64,000 nt of DNA from Dehalococcoidia bacterium (GCA_009693055.1 SHYA01000001.1:248001-312000), one strand, 5' to 3'. Shown: positions 1-12,249, counted from the first letter of the stretch. Program-made: numbers and translations. Notes: generated by a model from the letters alone, not told the origin.

Positions 1-265
1 GCCAGCCACACGCCGGTGCCCCTCCGCCCACGCCTGCCGCTCCGATGTTAGCGTTGGCCTGCCCACTTTTGTCATCCCGAGTCCCGACGTGTCGGCACCA
101 GGAATCTCTGCACACCGCTTCTCACGTTTGCGCACGTCCCTCGCCCCCGCCGGAGCACGCCGAGGGGCCACAGGCCCCTCGGGCACCCCGCTTGCCGGAG
201 CAGACGCTGCCAAGAATAGCCCTTCCCTGTCACCGTCACCTGCATATCCAGCGGACAGGCTGTCC

Positions 266-1612
266 TTACCTTTGCAGCATCCGCGCCAGGTCCACGTTGC
301 GCCCCTTGGACTTTGCGAACTGCTTCATCACCTTCTGCATCTCGCGGAACTGGTTCAGGAGCTGGTTCACCTCCTGCACCGTCGTGCCGCTCCCCTGCGC
401 GATGCGCCGCCTGCGCGACCCGTTCAGCACGTCCGGGTCCCGCCGCTCCTTCCGCGTCATGGAGAGCACAATCGCCTCCACCCGCCTGATCTTCTTCTCG
501 TCCAGGTTCGCCTCCGCCAGCCGCTTCTTCAGCCCGCCGATGCCCGGCAGCAAGTCAAAGAGTTGGTTGAGCGAGCCGATCTTCTTCATGGCGCGGAGCT
601 GCTCCAGAAAGTCCTCAAGGTCGAACTTGGCGCGGCGCAGCTTCTTCTCCAGCTCCTGCGCCTTCTCGGTGTCTATCGCCTGCTCCGCCTTCTCCACCAG
701 CGTCAGCACGTCCCCCATCCCGAGGATGCGCGAGGCCATCCGGTCGGGGTAGAACGGCTCCAGCGCGTCCGTCTTCTCGCCCGTCCCAATGAACTTGATC
801 GGCACGCCCGTGACCGCCGTGATGGAGAGCGCCGCGCCTCCGCGCGCGTCACCGTCCAGCTTCGCGAGCACCAGCCCGGTCAGCCCAAGCCGCTGGTGGA
901 ACTCCGTCGCCGCCTGCACCGCGTCCTGCCCCGTCATCGCGTCCACGACCAGCAGAATCTCGTGCGGCGAGACCGCCCGCTTGACCGCCTCCAGCTCCGC
1001 CATCAGCTCGTCGTCAATGTGCAGCCGGCCGCCCGTGTCCAGGATGACCCACGGAAGGCCCAGTTCCTTCGCCCGCTTCACCCCGTTCTCCGCCACCTTC
1101 ACAGCCGTGGACGTGACCGGCTCCGTGTACACCGGCGCGTCAAGCTGCTTGCCGAGCGTCATAAGCTGCTCCACCGCCGCCGGACGGCGCAGGTCGCCCG
1201 CCACCAACAGCGGCTGCGGCCTGCTCGGCGCGCGGCGCAGGTGCAGCGCCAGCTTCGCCGCCGTCGTCGTCTTGCCGGACCCTTGCAGCCCCACCAGCAT
1301 CACGACCGTCGGCGTCTGCGGCGAGGTGGTCAGCTTGTGCTCCCCGCCGCTCAGGACGGCCGCCAGCTCCTCGTTCACCACCTTCACCACGTGCTGCGCC
1401 GGGTTCAGCCCCTGCAGCAGCGGCGAGCCAACCGTCTTCTCCCGCACCTTCGCCACCAGGTCGCGAGCCACGCGGAAGTTCACGTCCGCTTCCAGCAGCG
1501 CCACGCGGACCTCCTTGAGCGCCTCGTCCACGTCCTTCTCGCCCAGGTGGCCCTTCCCGCTCAGTCGCTGGAAGACCGCCGTCAGCTTGCCAGTCAGCGT
1601 TTCAAATGGCAT
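266..1612 (-). CDS. ffh: Signal recognition particle protein Ffh (SRP54)
   Basis: 448 aa; GLQGSGKTTTAAKLA P-loop, ILDTGGRL, LDGDARGGAALS, M-domain at C-terminus. Confidence 0.97.
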   Translation of the reverse strand: MPFETLTGKLTAVFQRLSGKGHLGEKDVDEALKEVRVALLEADVNFRVARDLVAKVREKTVGSPLLQGLNPAQHVVKVVNEELAAVLSGGEHKLTTSPQTPTVVMLVGLQGSGKTTTAAKLALHLRRAPSRPQPLLVAGDLRRPAAVEQLMTLGKQLDAPVYTEPVTSTAVKVAENGVKRAKELGLPWVILDTGGRLHIDDELMAELEAVKRAVSPHEILLVVDAMTGQDAVQAATEFHQRLGLTGLVLAKLDGDARGGAALSITAVTGVPIKFIGTGEKTDALEPFYPDRMASRILGMGDVLTLVEKAEQAIDTEKAQELEKKLRRAKFDLEDFLEQLRAMKKIGSLNQLFDLLPGIGGLKKRLAEANLDEKKIRRVEAIVLSMTRKERRDPDVLNGSRRRRIAQGSGTTVQEVNQLLNQFREMQKVMKQFAKSKGRNVDLARMLQR

Positions 1613-1635
1613 AGTGTTCCCCTCTTAGTACCGCT

Positions 1636-1658
1636 CATCCTGAGCCTGTCGAAGGATG
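1636..1658 (-). repeat. CCTTCGACA-family palindromic repeat upstream of ffh
   Basis: CATCCTGAGCCTGTCGAAGGATG. Confidence 0.8.
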
Positions 1659-1753
1659 GCCTCACGAATGCGAACGCCCCTGCAAGGCCTCAGCCATTCT
1701 AGGCCAGCCGCAGAGCGCGGGCAACGTTCAAGCCCGATGAGGGAGTACTACGC

Positions 1754-2035
1754 ATGGCGAGCAAGGCGCCAGTGACATCCACTTCTCAGGGTTGGCTGGT
1801 TGACCGATTGCGCCGCCTCGGCAGGGAAGCCACCGTTTGCCTGCTGGCGGGCCTCATAGCGGGCGCTCTCGTGGGAGGCATCGGGGGACGTTTAGCCATG
1901 CGGGTCTCAGCGGCTGCCGGCGGGGACGAGATCGCGGGCCGCATCACCGAGGCCGAAGCCACTGTGGGAGACATCACTAACATAACTAGCGTCGCGCATC
2001 CCAAGCGTTTTGTATTATTGAAAATATGTCTCTAA
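1754..2035 (+). pseudogene. Truncated membrane protein remnant
   Basis: Gly-rich TM segment (GLIAGALVGGIGGRLAMRV...TEAEATVGDIT) ends abruptly in an AT-rich tail. Confidence 0.4.
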
Positions 2036-2111
2036 ACAAAAGCTCTTTCCGCATTCGGCCAGGGCCGCATGGCTTTGCCTCACTACATCAAGAAGGAAGC
2101 GCGGAGGCCCC

Positions 2112-4709
2112 GTGATCCCGCTTCGGCTCTCCCTGCGCAACTTCATGAGCTACCGGGACGCCGCCCCCGTCCTGGACCTGGAGGGCGTCCGCGTCGCCTG
2201 CCTCTGCGGCGACAACGGCCACGGCAAGTCCGCGCTCCTGGACGCCATCACGTGGGCCTTGTGGGGCGCCGTCCGCGGCGTCCCCGTCGGCACCCGCAGC
2301 CTCCGCACCGACGAGCTTGTCCACGCGGGCCAGACGGAAATGGGGGTCGCTCTGGACTTCCTCGCCGGCGAGACGCGCTACCGCGTTATCCGTAAGCACG
2401 GCAAAGCCACGCGCGGGCCCAACGCTGGCACTTCCCTGGACCTCCAGGTCGCCAGTGGCGCTGGACCGGACGGCTTTCGCTCCATCAGCGAAGGCTCCAT
2501 TGCCGCCACGCAGCGCAAGCTCACGCAAATCCTCCAGATGGACTACGAGACGTTTATCAACACCTCCTTCCTACTCCAGGGGCAGACGGACCGCTTCACG
2601 CGCGCAGAGCCGATGCGCCGGAAGGAGATCCTGGGCAACATCCTTGGCCTCTCCCTGTACGACAGTCTGGCGGCAAAAGGCCGCCTGCGGGCAGGCGAGG
2701 CCAAGGCGCGCCTTGAGCTGGCGGAGGCGGACCTGCTCCGGCTAGACCAGGATCTGCTCACGCGCCCGCAGGCAGAGGCCGAAGCGCGGCAGGCCCGGGC
2801 CGGGGTGGATGCCCTCGCGCCGCGCGTCTCCGCCAGCGGCCAGGCGGCGGAGGCAGTCCGCCTCCGGCTCGCCCTCCTGGACCGCAAAGCCCAGGAGGAG
2901 CGCCGTCTCCGGCAGGAGCTGGACCGCGCCCGCGCGAACCTGCGCGACCTCCAGGCCCTCTCCCAGCGCGTGGATGAGCAGCGATTCGCGTACGAGGCCG
3001 CCATCGCCCGGCGGGAAGCCACGTTTCGCGACGAGGCAGCTCTCCAAGAGACCCGCCGCCAGCTTGAGCAGGCGGAAGCCGCGTTCACCCGGCACCACGC
3101 GCTCCAGGGCTCCGTCCAGGAGCACCAGAAAACGGCCGCCGTGGCCCGCGCACGCCTGGAGGCCCAGCTTCGCGCCGCTCAGGAGCGCCTCGCCGAACTT
3201 ACCAAAGCGGCCTCCGCAGCAGGCGCGCAACGCGCTCTTGACGCTGCCCTTACCGCCCTCGCGGCACTGGACGGTGCGGGCGCTGCCCTACGCGCACGCG
3301 AGGATGCGTTTGTTTCCCTCCGTGCGGAGGAGATCCGCCTGGAGAGCGAGGGGAAGGCGCTCGCCGCGGAGGTCCGCTCGCTCAGGGACCGCCTCGCTCT
3401 GCTGGAGCACCACGAAGACCCGGTTTGTCCTCTCTGCGGCAACCGGCTGGGGCCGGACGGCCTGGCGCACCTACGTCAAGAGCATGAGCAGCGTGGGATC
3501 GCCCTGCGCCAGCAGCTTGACGAGGGGCAAGCCCTCCTCACGAGCCGCCGCGTACAGCTTCGCTCCCTTCAGCACGAGCTTGCGGAGTCCGAGGCCTCGC
3601 TCCTCCAGCAGCGGGAAGCCTCACTGAAAGACCGGGCACTCGCGCTTCGCGGCGTTGAAGAGGCCGGCGCAGCCGCCAACGCCCTCCCCGTCGCCCAGCA
3701 GGGCGCAGACACCCTCTCCGCCCAGCTCTCCTCGGGGGCATTTGCCGCAGAGGCCCAGCAGGCCCTCCGCCTGGCCGAGGCAGAGCTTGCGGCCCTTGGG
3801 TATAAGCCCGACCTCCTTCCCCAGCACCGCCAGCGGCTCGCTGCCCTGACCGACGCACCCGAGCGGTCACGCCTGCTGCGCGAAGCGGAACAGCGCCTGC
3901 CTTCCCTTAGGGAGGAGTTGGTCGCCCTCGCCGCACGGCTTTCGGAAGCCGCCCAATCCTTCCACGAGCTTGAGGGCGATCTCCGGCTCTTGGCAGCCGA
4001 GCTTCACGAACGCCCCGGCCTAGAGGCTGAGACGAGCCGCCTTGCCAGTGAGCACCAGGCCGCCCAGCAGCACCTCCAGGCCTCGCAGGCTGCCGTGGCC
4101 CACTGCGATGCCCGCCTGCACGAGCTGGATGCAAAAGAGCGCCAACGCCGAGAGACCCGGCAAACGGTGCGCGCCCTTCAAGACGACCGCGCCTCGTTCT
4201 CCCTCCTGGCGGACGCGTTTGGCCGCAACGGCCTTCAGGCGATGCTCATCGACGAAGTGCTGCCGGAGCTGGAGCAGGACGCGAACCAGCTCCTCTCCCG
4301 CCTCACCGACGGGCGGATGACGCTCCGCCTCCAGACCGAGCGGGTGACCAGGAGCGGCGAGCCTCGCGAAACGCTTGACCTGCTGGTCGGCGACGAGCTG
4401 GGGACCCGCTCCTACGACCTGTTCAGCGGCGGCGAGGCCTTCCGCATCAACTTCGCCCTCCGCCTGGCCCTCGCCCGGCTGCTCGCCCGCCGCGCCGGAG
4501 CGCCGCTCCGCACCCTGTTCGTCGACGAGGGATTCGGCACACAGGACGCCGCCGGCAGGGAACACCTCGTAGAGGCACTCCAGTCCATCCAGAGCGACTT
4601 TGACCTGATCATTGCCATCACACACCTTGAAGAGGTCAAGGAAGCCTTTCCCGTCAAGATAGAGGTCACCAAAGACGAGCGGGGATCGGTCTTCAGGTTA
4701 GTCGCCTAG
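2112..4709 (+). CDS. sbcC: SbcC/Rad50-like SMC-type ATPase
   Basis: 865 aa, GTG start; GDNGHGKSALLDAITWALWG Walker A, CPLCGNRL zinc hook, FSGGEAFRINFALRLALARLL signature, LFVDEGFG Walker B. Confidence 0.93.
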   Translation: MIPLRLSLRNFMSYRDAAPVLDLEGVRVACLCGDNGHGKSALLDAITWALWGAVRGVPVGTRSLRTDELVHAGQTEMGVALDFLAGETRYRVIRKHGKATRGPNAGTSLDLQVASGAGPDGFRSISEGSIAATQRKLTQILQMDYETFINTSFLLQGQTDRFTRAEPMRRKEILGNILGLSLYDSLAAKGRLRAGEAKARLELAEADLLRLDQDLLTRPQAEAEARQARAGVDALAPRVSASGQAAEAVRLRLALLDRKAQEERRLRQELDRARANLRDLQALSQRVDEQRFAYEAAIARREATFRDEAALQETRRQLEQAEAAFTRHHALQGSVQEHQKTAAVARARLEAQLRAAQERLAELTKAASAAGAQRALDAALTALAALDGAGAALRAREDAFVSLRAEEIRLESEGKALAAEVRSLRDRLALLEHHEDPVCPLCGNRLGPDGLAHLRQEHEQRGIALRQQLDEGQALLTSRRVQLRSLQHELAESEASLLQQREASLKDRALALRGVEEAGAAANALPVAQQGADTLSAQLSSGAFAAEAQQALRLAEAELAALGYKPDLLPQHRQRLAALTDAPERSRLLREAEQRLPSLREELVALAARLSEAAQSFHELEGDLRLLAAELHERPGLEAETSRLASEHQAAQQHLQASQAAVAHCDARLHELDAKERQRRETRQTVRALQDDRASFSLLADAFGRNGLQAMLIDEVLPELEQDANQLLSRLTDGRMTLRLQTERVTRSGEPRETLDLLVGDELGTRSYDLFSGGEAFRINFALRLALARLLARRAGAPLRTLFVDEGFGTQDAAGREHLVEALQSIQSDFDLIIAITHLEEVKEAFPVKIEVTKDERGSVFRLVA

Positions 4710-5240
4710 CTGAGCTCTTTGGGGAGAAGCCGCGGGATTGCGTGGAAAACTTCGCCTGCCTGCGGATAACTACTTCCCAAAAACACTTTTATGTCTACAG
4801 CTTGCTCACAAGGCTCCTCCATTTCCTCCTCCTCTTTCCCCGTTTCCCACCCGTCTCAGCAACTCTCTCCCTACCTGTCCACAGCTGCCCACTGCCTTTA
4901 CCGCGGCGGTCTCCTCGCTCACAGCGCTTCACCATGCGGTATCCACAGAATCCACGCTATCACCATCATCGTCTTCATACTCTTATCTAGGGTACTTAAG
5001 GTAAAGGGTATATAAGTAAGAAGGAATAGTGCTGCGTTGAGTTGGGGAAAGTAGTTAGAGGGAAAGCGAGGAAGGGGGAAAGGAAGTGTCATGGGGAAAC
5101 TAGTGCAAATGCATCACGCAGAGAGGGAAGAAAGGGGGCACGATAGGAACCGGTTCCAGGATTGCGCCCGGTGGTGCCAAACCCTCCCCACTACCGTGGC
5201 GCAATCGCTTTTCTGAGAGGCTCGCTCCGGTCTGCTTCTG
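4710..5240. other. Candidate oriC-like or regulatory intergenic region
   Basis: 531 bp between sbcC and gyrB; DnaA-box-like TGCGGATAA (4761-4769), GTATCCACA (4939-4947), CTGTCCACA (4875-4883); AT-rich core 4976-5030; pyrimidine then purine tracts. Confidence 0.3.
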
Positions 5241-7805
<2,565 letters not shown>

Positions 7806-8340
7806 TTAGGGTGACCAGAGACCGATCAGGCCGTTGACCCTACCCTTCTCTCGGGAGTCGCGCTACGCCGCTCGTAGCGGGCGCAACACGGCCCTGAGCG
7901 CTGAGGGAGCGATAGGAGGCGACTGGTAGGTGGTTGACAGACGGGCTGCGGCGCAGGGGCTCAATACGCGAGGCGATAAGTCCGACGTGCCCGCGCGGGG
8001 CGTTACGCCAAATCGGTCTCCGGGCTTCGGCCCCGAAGCCACCAGCCAGGGAGTCAATCGCGCCTCCAGCCCCGACGGATTGGACGGCCCGCTTCGTTCA
8101 CGATTGAAGAATAGCACACAAACACCCTCGTGGGAAGCCTTCCGCCGCGAGGAGACGGAGCGGGAGGCCTAACGATAAATCGAGGTATGAACATCGAAGC
8201 GGGCAGCCGAAGGCAGAGCGGCCACCAATTGGCGTCTACCCGAACGTTTGCCATGCGTTCACCTCTCTCCAGGGAGCTAGAGCTGCCGGAACGGCGCCTG
8301 CTGATGGTTGGTGGAAGGCGCTATACTTTTTGCTGGCCTG

Positions 8341-8360
8341 CGCCCCGAGGCTTCGGGGCG
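8341..8360. repeat. 8-bp-stem hairpin (CGCCCCGA-GGCT-TCGGGGCG)
   Basis: Perfect inverted repeat 17 nt upstream of the next ORF start. Confidence 0.6.
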
Positions 8361-8376
8361 GCCGTTGGAGACCACG

Positions 8377-8790
8377 ATGAGCCTCATCATCCTGCTGACC
8401 CTCGTCGTCTGGGCTGGCGGCATCACCGCCTCCCTGGTGATGGCGCGCGACCTGCTGCGAGACAAGGCCGAGCTTGGCCGGGGGCCCCTTTGGCTGGAGG
8501 TGAAGACGAGAGGCGGCGCGTGCCTCGCCGCGGCCGGCGGGTTGGTCAGCCTGGCCGCGGTCGCCAGCATCACCTCCGACTTCCACAGCGTGTGGGTGTA
8601 CGTGCCGCCGGCGTGGCTCGCCTCCAGTATCCCGCTCATGCTCCCCACGGGCCGCGCCCCCCTCCTCAGGTTCCAGGTCTCCCACCTGACCCTTGTGGGG
8701 GTGTCCATCGCCCTCACCATCGCGTTCGGCCTCTCCATCGCCTTCTACCACCTGGCACGCCTCTTGCAGAGCCACCCGGAGTTCCTCTAG
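8377..8790 (+). CDS. Small integral membrane protein
   Basis: 137 aa from ATG 8377; several hydrophobic segments. Confidence 0.6.
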   Translation: MSLIILLTLVVWAGGITASLVMARDLLRDKAELGRGPLWLEVKTRGGACLAAAGGLVSLAAVASITSDFHSVWVYVPPAWLASSIPLMLPTGRAPLLRFQVSHLTLVGVSIALTIAFGLSIAFYHLARLLQSHPEFL

Positions 8791-9281
8791 GGCCTGCCGC
8801 GCGAGCCGGGCTCTTTTCCCGTGCTCTCGTTGCTTCGCGGTGAAAGGTGCAGGACCGCGTCCTGCCTGCCGCGCGAGCCTCGTTTCTTCTTCGGTGCCTC
8901 TCCAATGCTGCTGGGCCCGTCATGGCGCACGCTCTCCAGCCCCTGGCACCGGCTCATGTCGCATGCGGCTACTGTAGTAGCCTCGAAGACGGCGCCGGAG
9001 AGGTTGGCACCGAAGAGCATGGTGCGGTAGAGATCGGCGCCCTCCAGGTCGGCGTCGGTCAGGTTGGCGCGGGTCAGGTTGGCGCGGGTCAGGTCGGCTT
9101 CGGACAGGTCAAGCCTCTCGTCGGGGTGCTCCTTGCACCATGCCTCTATCGCCTTCGCGCCCTGCTTCACCACCGCCACGTGCTTAGGGTTGGCCGCACC
9201 GTCCCCCTTCCCGCGCCGGAGAAGGGGGACAGGGGGGTTAGCGCCTGCCCTTGAGCCGAGCGAAGGGTCTCCTTTCGCCAT
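8787..9281 (-). pseudogene. Truncated pentapeptide-repeat protein
   Basis: ADLTRANLTRANLTDADLEGADLYRTMLFGANLSGAVF then GLESVRHDGPSSIG, after which the sequence is non-homologous-looking and low-complexity. Confidence 0.6.
9201..9240. repeat. Short palindromic element (GTCCCCCTTC-N10-GAAGGGGGAC + AGGGGGGTTAG)
   Basis: 10-bp perfect stem; encodes NPPVPLLRRGKGD in the pentapeptide ORF. Confidence 0.6.
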
Positions 9282-9368
9282 TGTACCGCCTGCCACACCC
9301 CAAACATGCGTCAGCCAAAGGTGAAGAGGGAGCGCGAGGAGGGCCGAGGGCCCCCTCGCCGTAAGTCT

Positions 9369-9391
9369 CCCCTTCCCTTGTAGGGAAGGGG
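9369..9391. repeat. Palindromic element CCCCTTCCCT-TGT-AGGGAAGGGG at 3' end of ctaB
   Basis: 10-bp perfect stem, 3-nt loop, followed by CAGGGGTTAGG. Confidence 0.65.
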
Positions 9392-9398
9392 CCAGGGG

Positions 9399-10322
9399 TT
9401 AGGTCGTAAAGAACACCCGGTCCAGCACCAGAACCAGAAAGTAGAGCGCCAGGTACGTGGTAGAGAACTTGTACAGGCGGCGGGTCAGTGCGGGGGTGGG
9501 GTTGCGATGCACGCGAGCCGCCAGGACAAGAAACGCCACGCCCAGCACCAGCGACCCTGCGAAGTACAGCGGCCCGAACAGGCCAAACGCCACCGGCAGC
9601 ACCGTCACCGCCAGCAGCGACACCGAGTACAGCAGCATCTGCCACGTCGTCTCATGCTCCCCCATTACCACGGGCAGCATCGGCACGCGTGCCTTCCTGT
9701 ACTCGTCCTTCACCATGAGCGCCAGCGCCCACGCGTGTGGCGGCGTCCAGAAGAAGATGGCGAGGAAGAGGAACACCGCGGCGGGCTCCAGCGAGCCGGT
9801 GACCGCGACCCAGCCTATCGTCGGGGGGAACGCCCCCGCCGCACCCCCGATGACGATGTTCTGCGGCGTCCGCCGCTTCAGGTACCAGGTGTACCCAAAG
9901 ACGTAGTAGAGGAACGCGAAGGCCGCCAGCACGGCGCTCAGGCCGTTGGCAAACACGGCAAACAGCGCGATAGACACAGCGCCGCACGCGACGCCGAACA
10001 CCAGCGCGCCCTGCTCGCTGACCCGGCGCGACGGGAGGGGGCGTTTGCGCGTCCGCTCCATCAGCGGGTCAATGTCGCGGTCCAGGTAGGAGTTCAGCGC
10101 ACTCGCGCCGCCCGCGCACAGGTAGCCGGCCGCCAGCGTGGCCACCGCCAGCCCGGCTGACAGGCCGCCGCGGTCTGCCGCCAGCATCCCCGCCAGCGTG
10201 GTGACCAGCAGCAGCACGATGATGTTCGGCTTGGTGAGCAGCAGGTAGGAGAGCACCGCCCGCTTCAACGAGCCGGCCGAGGGCCTGGGGGGCGCCCCGG
10301 CGGAGGCGACGGCCTTAGGCAT
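9399..10322 (-). CDS. ctaB: Protoheme IX farnesyltransferase
   Basis: LTKPNIIVLLLVTTLAGM, NSYLDRDIDPLMERTRKRPLPS UbiA-family motif. Confidence 0.95.
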   Translation of the reverse strand: MPKAVASAGAPPRPSAGSLKRAVLSYLLLTKPNIIVLLLVTTLAGMLAADRGGLSAGLAVATLAAGYLCAGGASALNSYLDRDIDPLMERTRKRPLPSRRVSEQGALVFGVACGAVSIALFAVFANGLSAVLAAFAFLYYVFGYTWYLKRRTPQNIVIGGAAGAFPPTIGWVAVTGSLEPAAVFLFLAIFFWTPPHAWALALMVKDEYRKARVPMLPVVMGEHETTWQMLLYSVSLLAVTVLPVAFGLFGPLYFAGSLVLGVAFLVLAARVHRNPTPALTRRLYKFSTTYLALYFLVLVLDRVFFTT

Positions 10323-11343
10323 GGGACGCCACTCCTTTGGGGGCTTCGCCCTTCCCTGGAAGGGCCGGCGAGGCTATCCGCACGCCCCAGAGCGAGCCCG
10401 CCGCCATCACGGCGACCGTGAACGTGAGCGACGCGATGACCAGGTGGCTCAGCCGCGCCCAGCCGGGCAGCAGGAAGAGGACGTTACTGGCCCCCAGGGC
10501 CACCTGGAGCGCGAACAGCGCCGCAAAGCCTCCCAGGAGCAGCAGCGGGGCAGCGTTCGCCGCACGCACGCGCCACGCGGTCCAGAGGGCGTACACGGCA
10601 AGCAGGCCCGTCGCAAGCGCCGCGTACCGGTGCAGCATGTGGATGTCCTGGAGCGCCCAGGAATCGCCTGGGGGGGGCGCCACGCCGCAGAACGGGTAGC
10701 TCAGGCATGCCAGCGGAGCGCCGGAGCGGTACACGTACGACCCGCTCAGCAGCAGCAGGTAGGTGAGGAGCGCCAGGAGGAGCATCGCCGTGCGCAGGTG
10801 ACGGTCGAGCCGGTGCCCGCGCAGCGCCGCCTTCAGCGGCTCGGTGACGCGCGTAGACCAGCCGCCGGAGCCGCACGTCAGGAGCGCCAGCACGCCGACG
10901 AACGCCATTGCGATCGCCGTGTGCGTGACCGCTACCCCGGCGTCAAGCTCGGAGAGCACGGTGGCGGCCCCAAAGATGATCTGGACGATGAGCAGCACGG
11001 GCGCGAACAGCGGCAGCAGGAGGGAGCGCCGGAAGCCGTGCTGGACGACAGCGGTGGCGGCCATGAGAACGACAAAGATGGAGGTGAGCGTGACCGACAG
11101 CCGGTGGAGGTACTCAATCCACGCCTTCACGTCCGCCGGCGGGATGACCCGCCCGTGGCACAGCGGCCAGTCCGGGCATCCAAGGCCGGAACCGGTCACG
11201 CGCACAATCCCGCCAAAGATGACCACCAGGAGCGCGGTCACCAGGCTGGCCGCGGCAAGGGACGGAAAGTGCTTGCAGCCCCACCGGTACAGCGAGGGTG
11301 GCGCCCATGCCAGCGGCCGGCCTGCCCCTGTGGGTCTGTCCAT
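10315..11343 (-). CDS. ctaA: Heme A synthase (CtaA/Cox15-type)
   Basis: GGIVRVTGSGLGCPDWPLCHGR, EYLHRLSVTLTS, HMLHRYAAL. Confidence 0.93.
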   Translation of the reverse strand: MDRPTGAGRPLAWAPPSLYRWGCKHFPSLAAASLVTALLVVIFGGIVRVTGSGLGCPDWPLCHGRVIPPADVKAWIEYLHRLSVTLTSIFVVLMAATAVVQHGFRRSLLLPLFAPVLLIVQIIFGAATVLSELDAGVAVTHTAIAMAFVGVLALLTCGSGGWSTRVTEPLKAALRGHRLDRHLRTAMLLLALLTYLLLLSGSYVYRSGAPLACLSYPFCGVAPPPGDSWALQDIHMLHRYAALATGLLAVYALWTAWRVRAANAAPLLLLGGFAALFALQVALGASNVLFLLPGWARLSHLVIASLTFTVAVMAAGSLWGVRIASPALPGKGEAPKGVASHA

Positions 11344-11709
11344 TCAGTGGTCAGCGACGGCGTAGACCGCCGCGGCCAGCACCATCGCCCCCGGCAGCAA
11401 CGCCCACACCAGCTCCAGCCCCCGGTTGGTCCTAGCGGGGACCATGCCTTTAGGGCCGCCCGCCGTGACGCGCAGGGCGCTCCTCAGCACCAGCGCCTGG
11501 CTTCCCGCGATCAGCAGCGCGGCGAGCGCTAGCAGCACCCGCAGCGAGGTGTCGAGCGAGCCGGACGAGTTTGTGATGCGCGTCGGCAGAGGAGCCGCGA
11601 CCGCTGCGGCCACGCCCGCAACGGCGATAGCCACTCCGAGTAGGAAAAGCAGGGCAATCTGCCGGTTGAGCAATGCTGTTCTGTCCCTGTTTGCGGGGTG
11701 CGCATGCAT
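11344..11709 (-). CDS. Membrane protein resembling the COX2 transmembrane region
   Basis: 121 aa, TM helices; RTNRGLELVWALLPGAMVLAAAVYAV. Confidence 0.5.
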   Translation of the reverse strand: MHAHPANRDRTALLNRQIALLFLLGVAIAVAGVAAAVAAPLPTRITNSSGSLDTSLRVLLALAALLIAGSQALVLRSALRVTAGGPKGMVPARTNRGLELVWALLPGAMVLAAAVYAVADH

Positions 11710-12054
11710 TTGCTAAGGCCACCTTCCATTATACCCGCGCCCTACGAGCAAGCACAACCCGAAGGGCAGTGCCCCGTTCGCTTCGCCAGGACAGGCTCTT
11801 CGCGCCGAGGGAGCTTGGTCAGGTTTTCGTGAGCCGTTTCCGGCAGGAAGGCGGATTAGCTAACTCCCGGGGGCCTTTCACCTATGCGGGCAGCGCGGAA
11901 TGAGCAGAGATTCCCTTCGCAAGGGTAGGCCCCGGGCATACTTCAGATGAAGGACTTCCTCGGAATGACAGGGGGCGGCGCTTGTCGTATAATCCCCTCG
12001 CAGCGCGGAGGGCGTCGCCCACCCGCCTGACGAGTCCCCGGAAGGAGCCTGGCC

Positions 12055-12249
12055 ATGGAAGGCAAAGCATCAATCGTCTGGGTGCCTCTCGCGGCCGTGC
12101 TGGCCGCCGGCCTCATGCTGGGGGGCTTGGGGGCGCTGTTCACGGCGCTGGGAAACCAAGCGACCATTGGCATAGGCCTGGGGATCACCGTCTTCCTTCC
12201 CATCCTCGGCTACCTCTACTTGCGGAGCAAAGGCAGCAGCGGCTTCTAA
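12055..12249 (+). CDS. Small membrane protein, 64 aa
   Basis: ATG preceded by AAGGAG; two hydrophobic segments; followed by a strong terminator. Confidence 0.6.
   Translation: MEGKASIVWVPLAAVLAAGLMLGGLGALFTALGNQATIGIGLGITVFLPILGYLYLRSKGSSGF

Noticed and set aside
89-1702. 537-aa + strand ORF opposite ffh
   Set aside because: Antisense shadow of a high-GC gene; Arg/Leu/His-rich with no recognisable motifs.
4738-5015. Three overlapping + strand ORFs between sbcC and gyrB
   Set aside because: Low-complexity Ser/Pro/Leu/His translations from a pyrimidine-rich tract; no RBS or motif.
7861-8040. Hairpins CGCTACG-CCGCT-CGTAGCG (7861) and GGCTTCGG-CC-CCGAAGCC (8023) as an RNA gene
   Set aside because: Isolated short stems without a wider consistent fold or known RNA motif.
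10670-10677. 8-G run in ctaA and 7-G run in relA (about 22607) as phase-variation tracts
   Set aside because: Short, internal to essential-type genes, and such runs are expected in this GC-rich genome; only the 13-G and rpoA 10-G tracts stand out.
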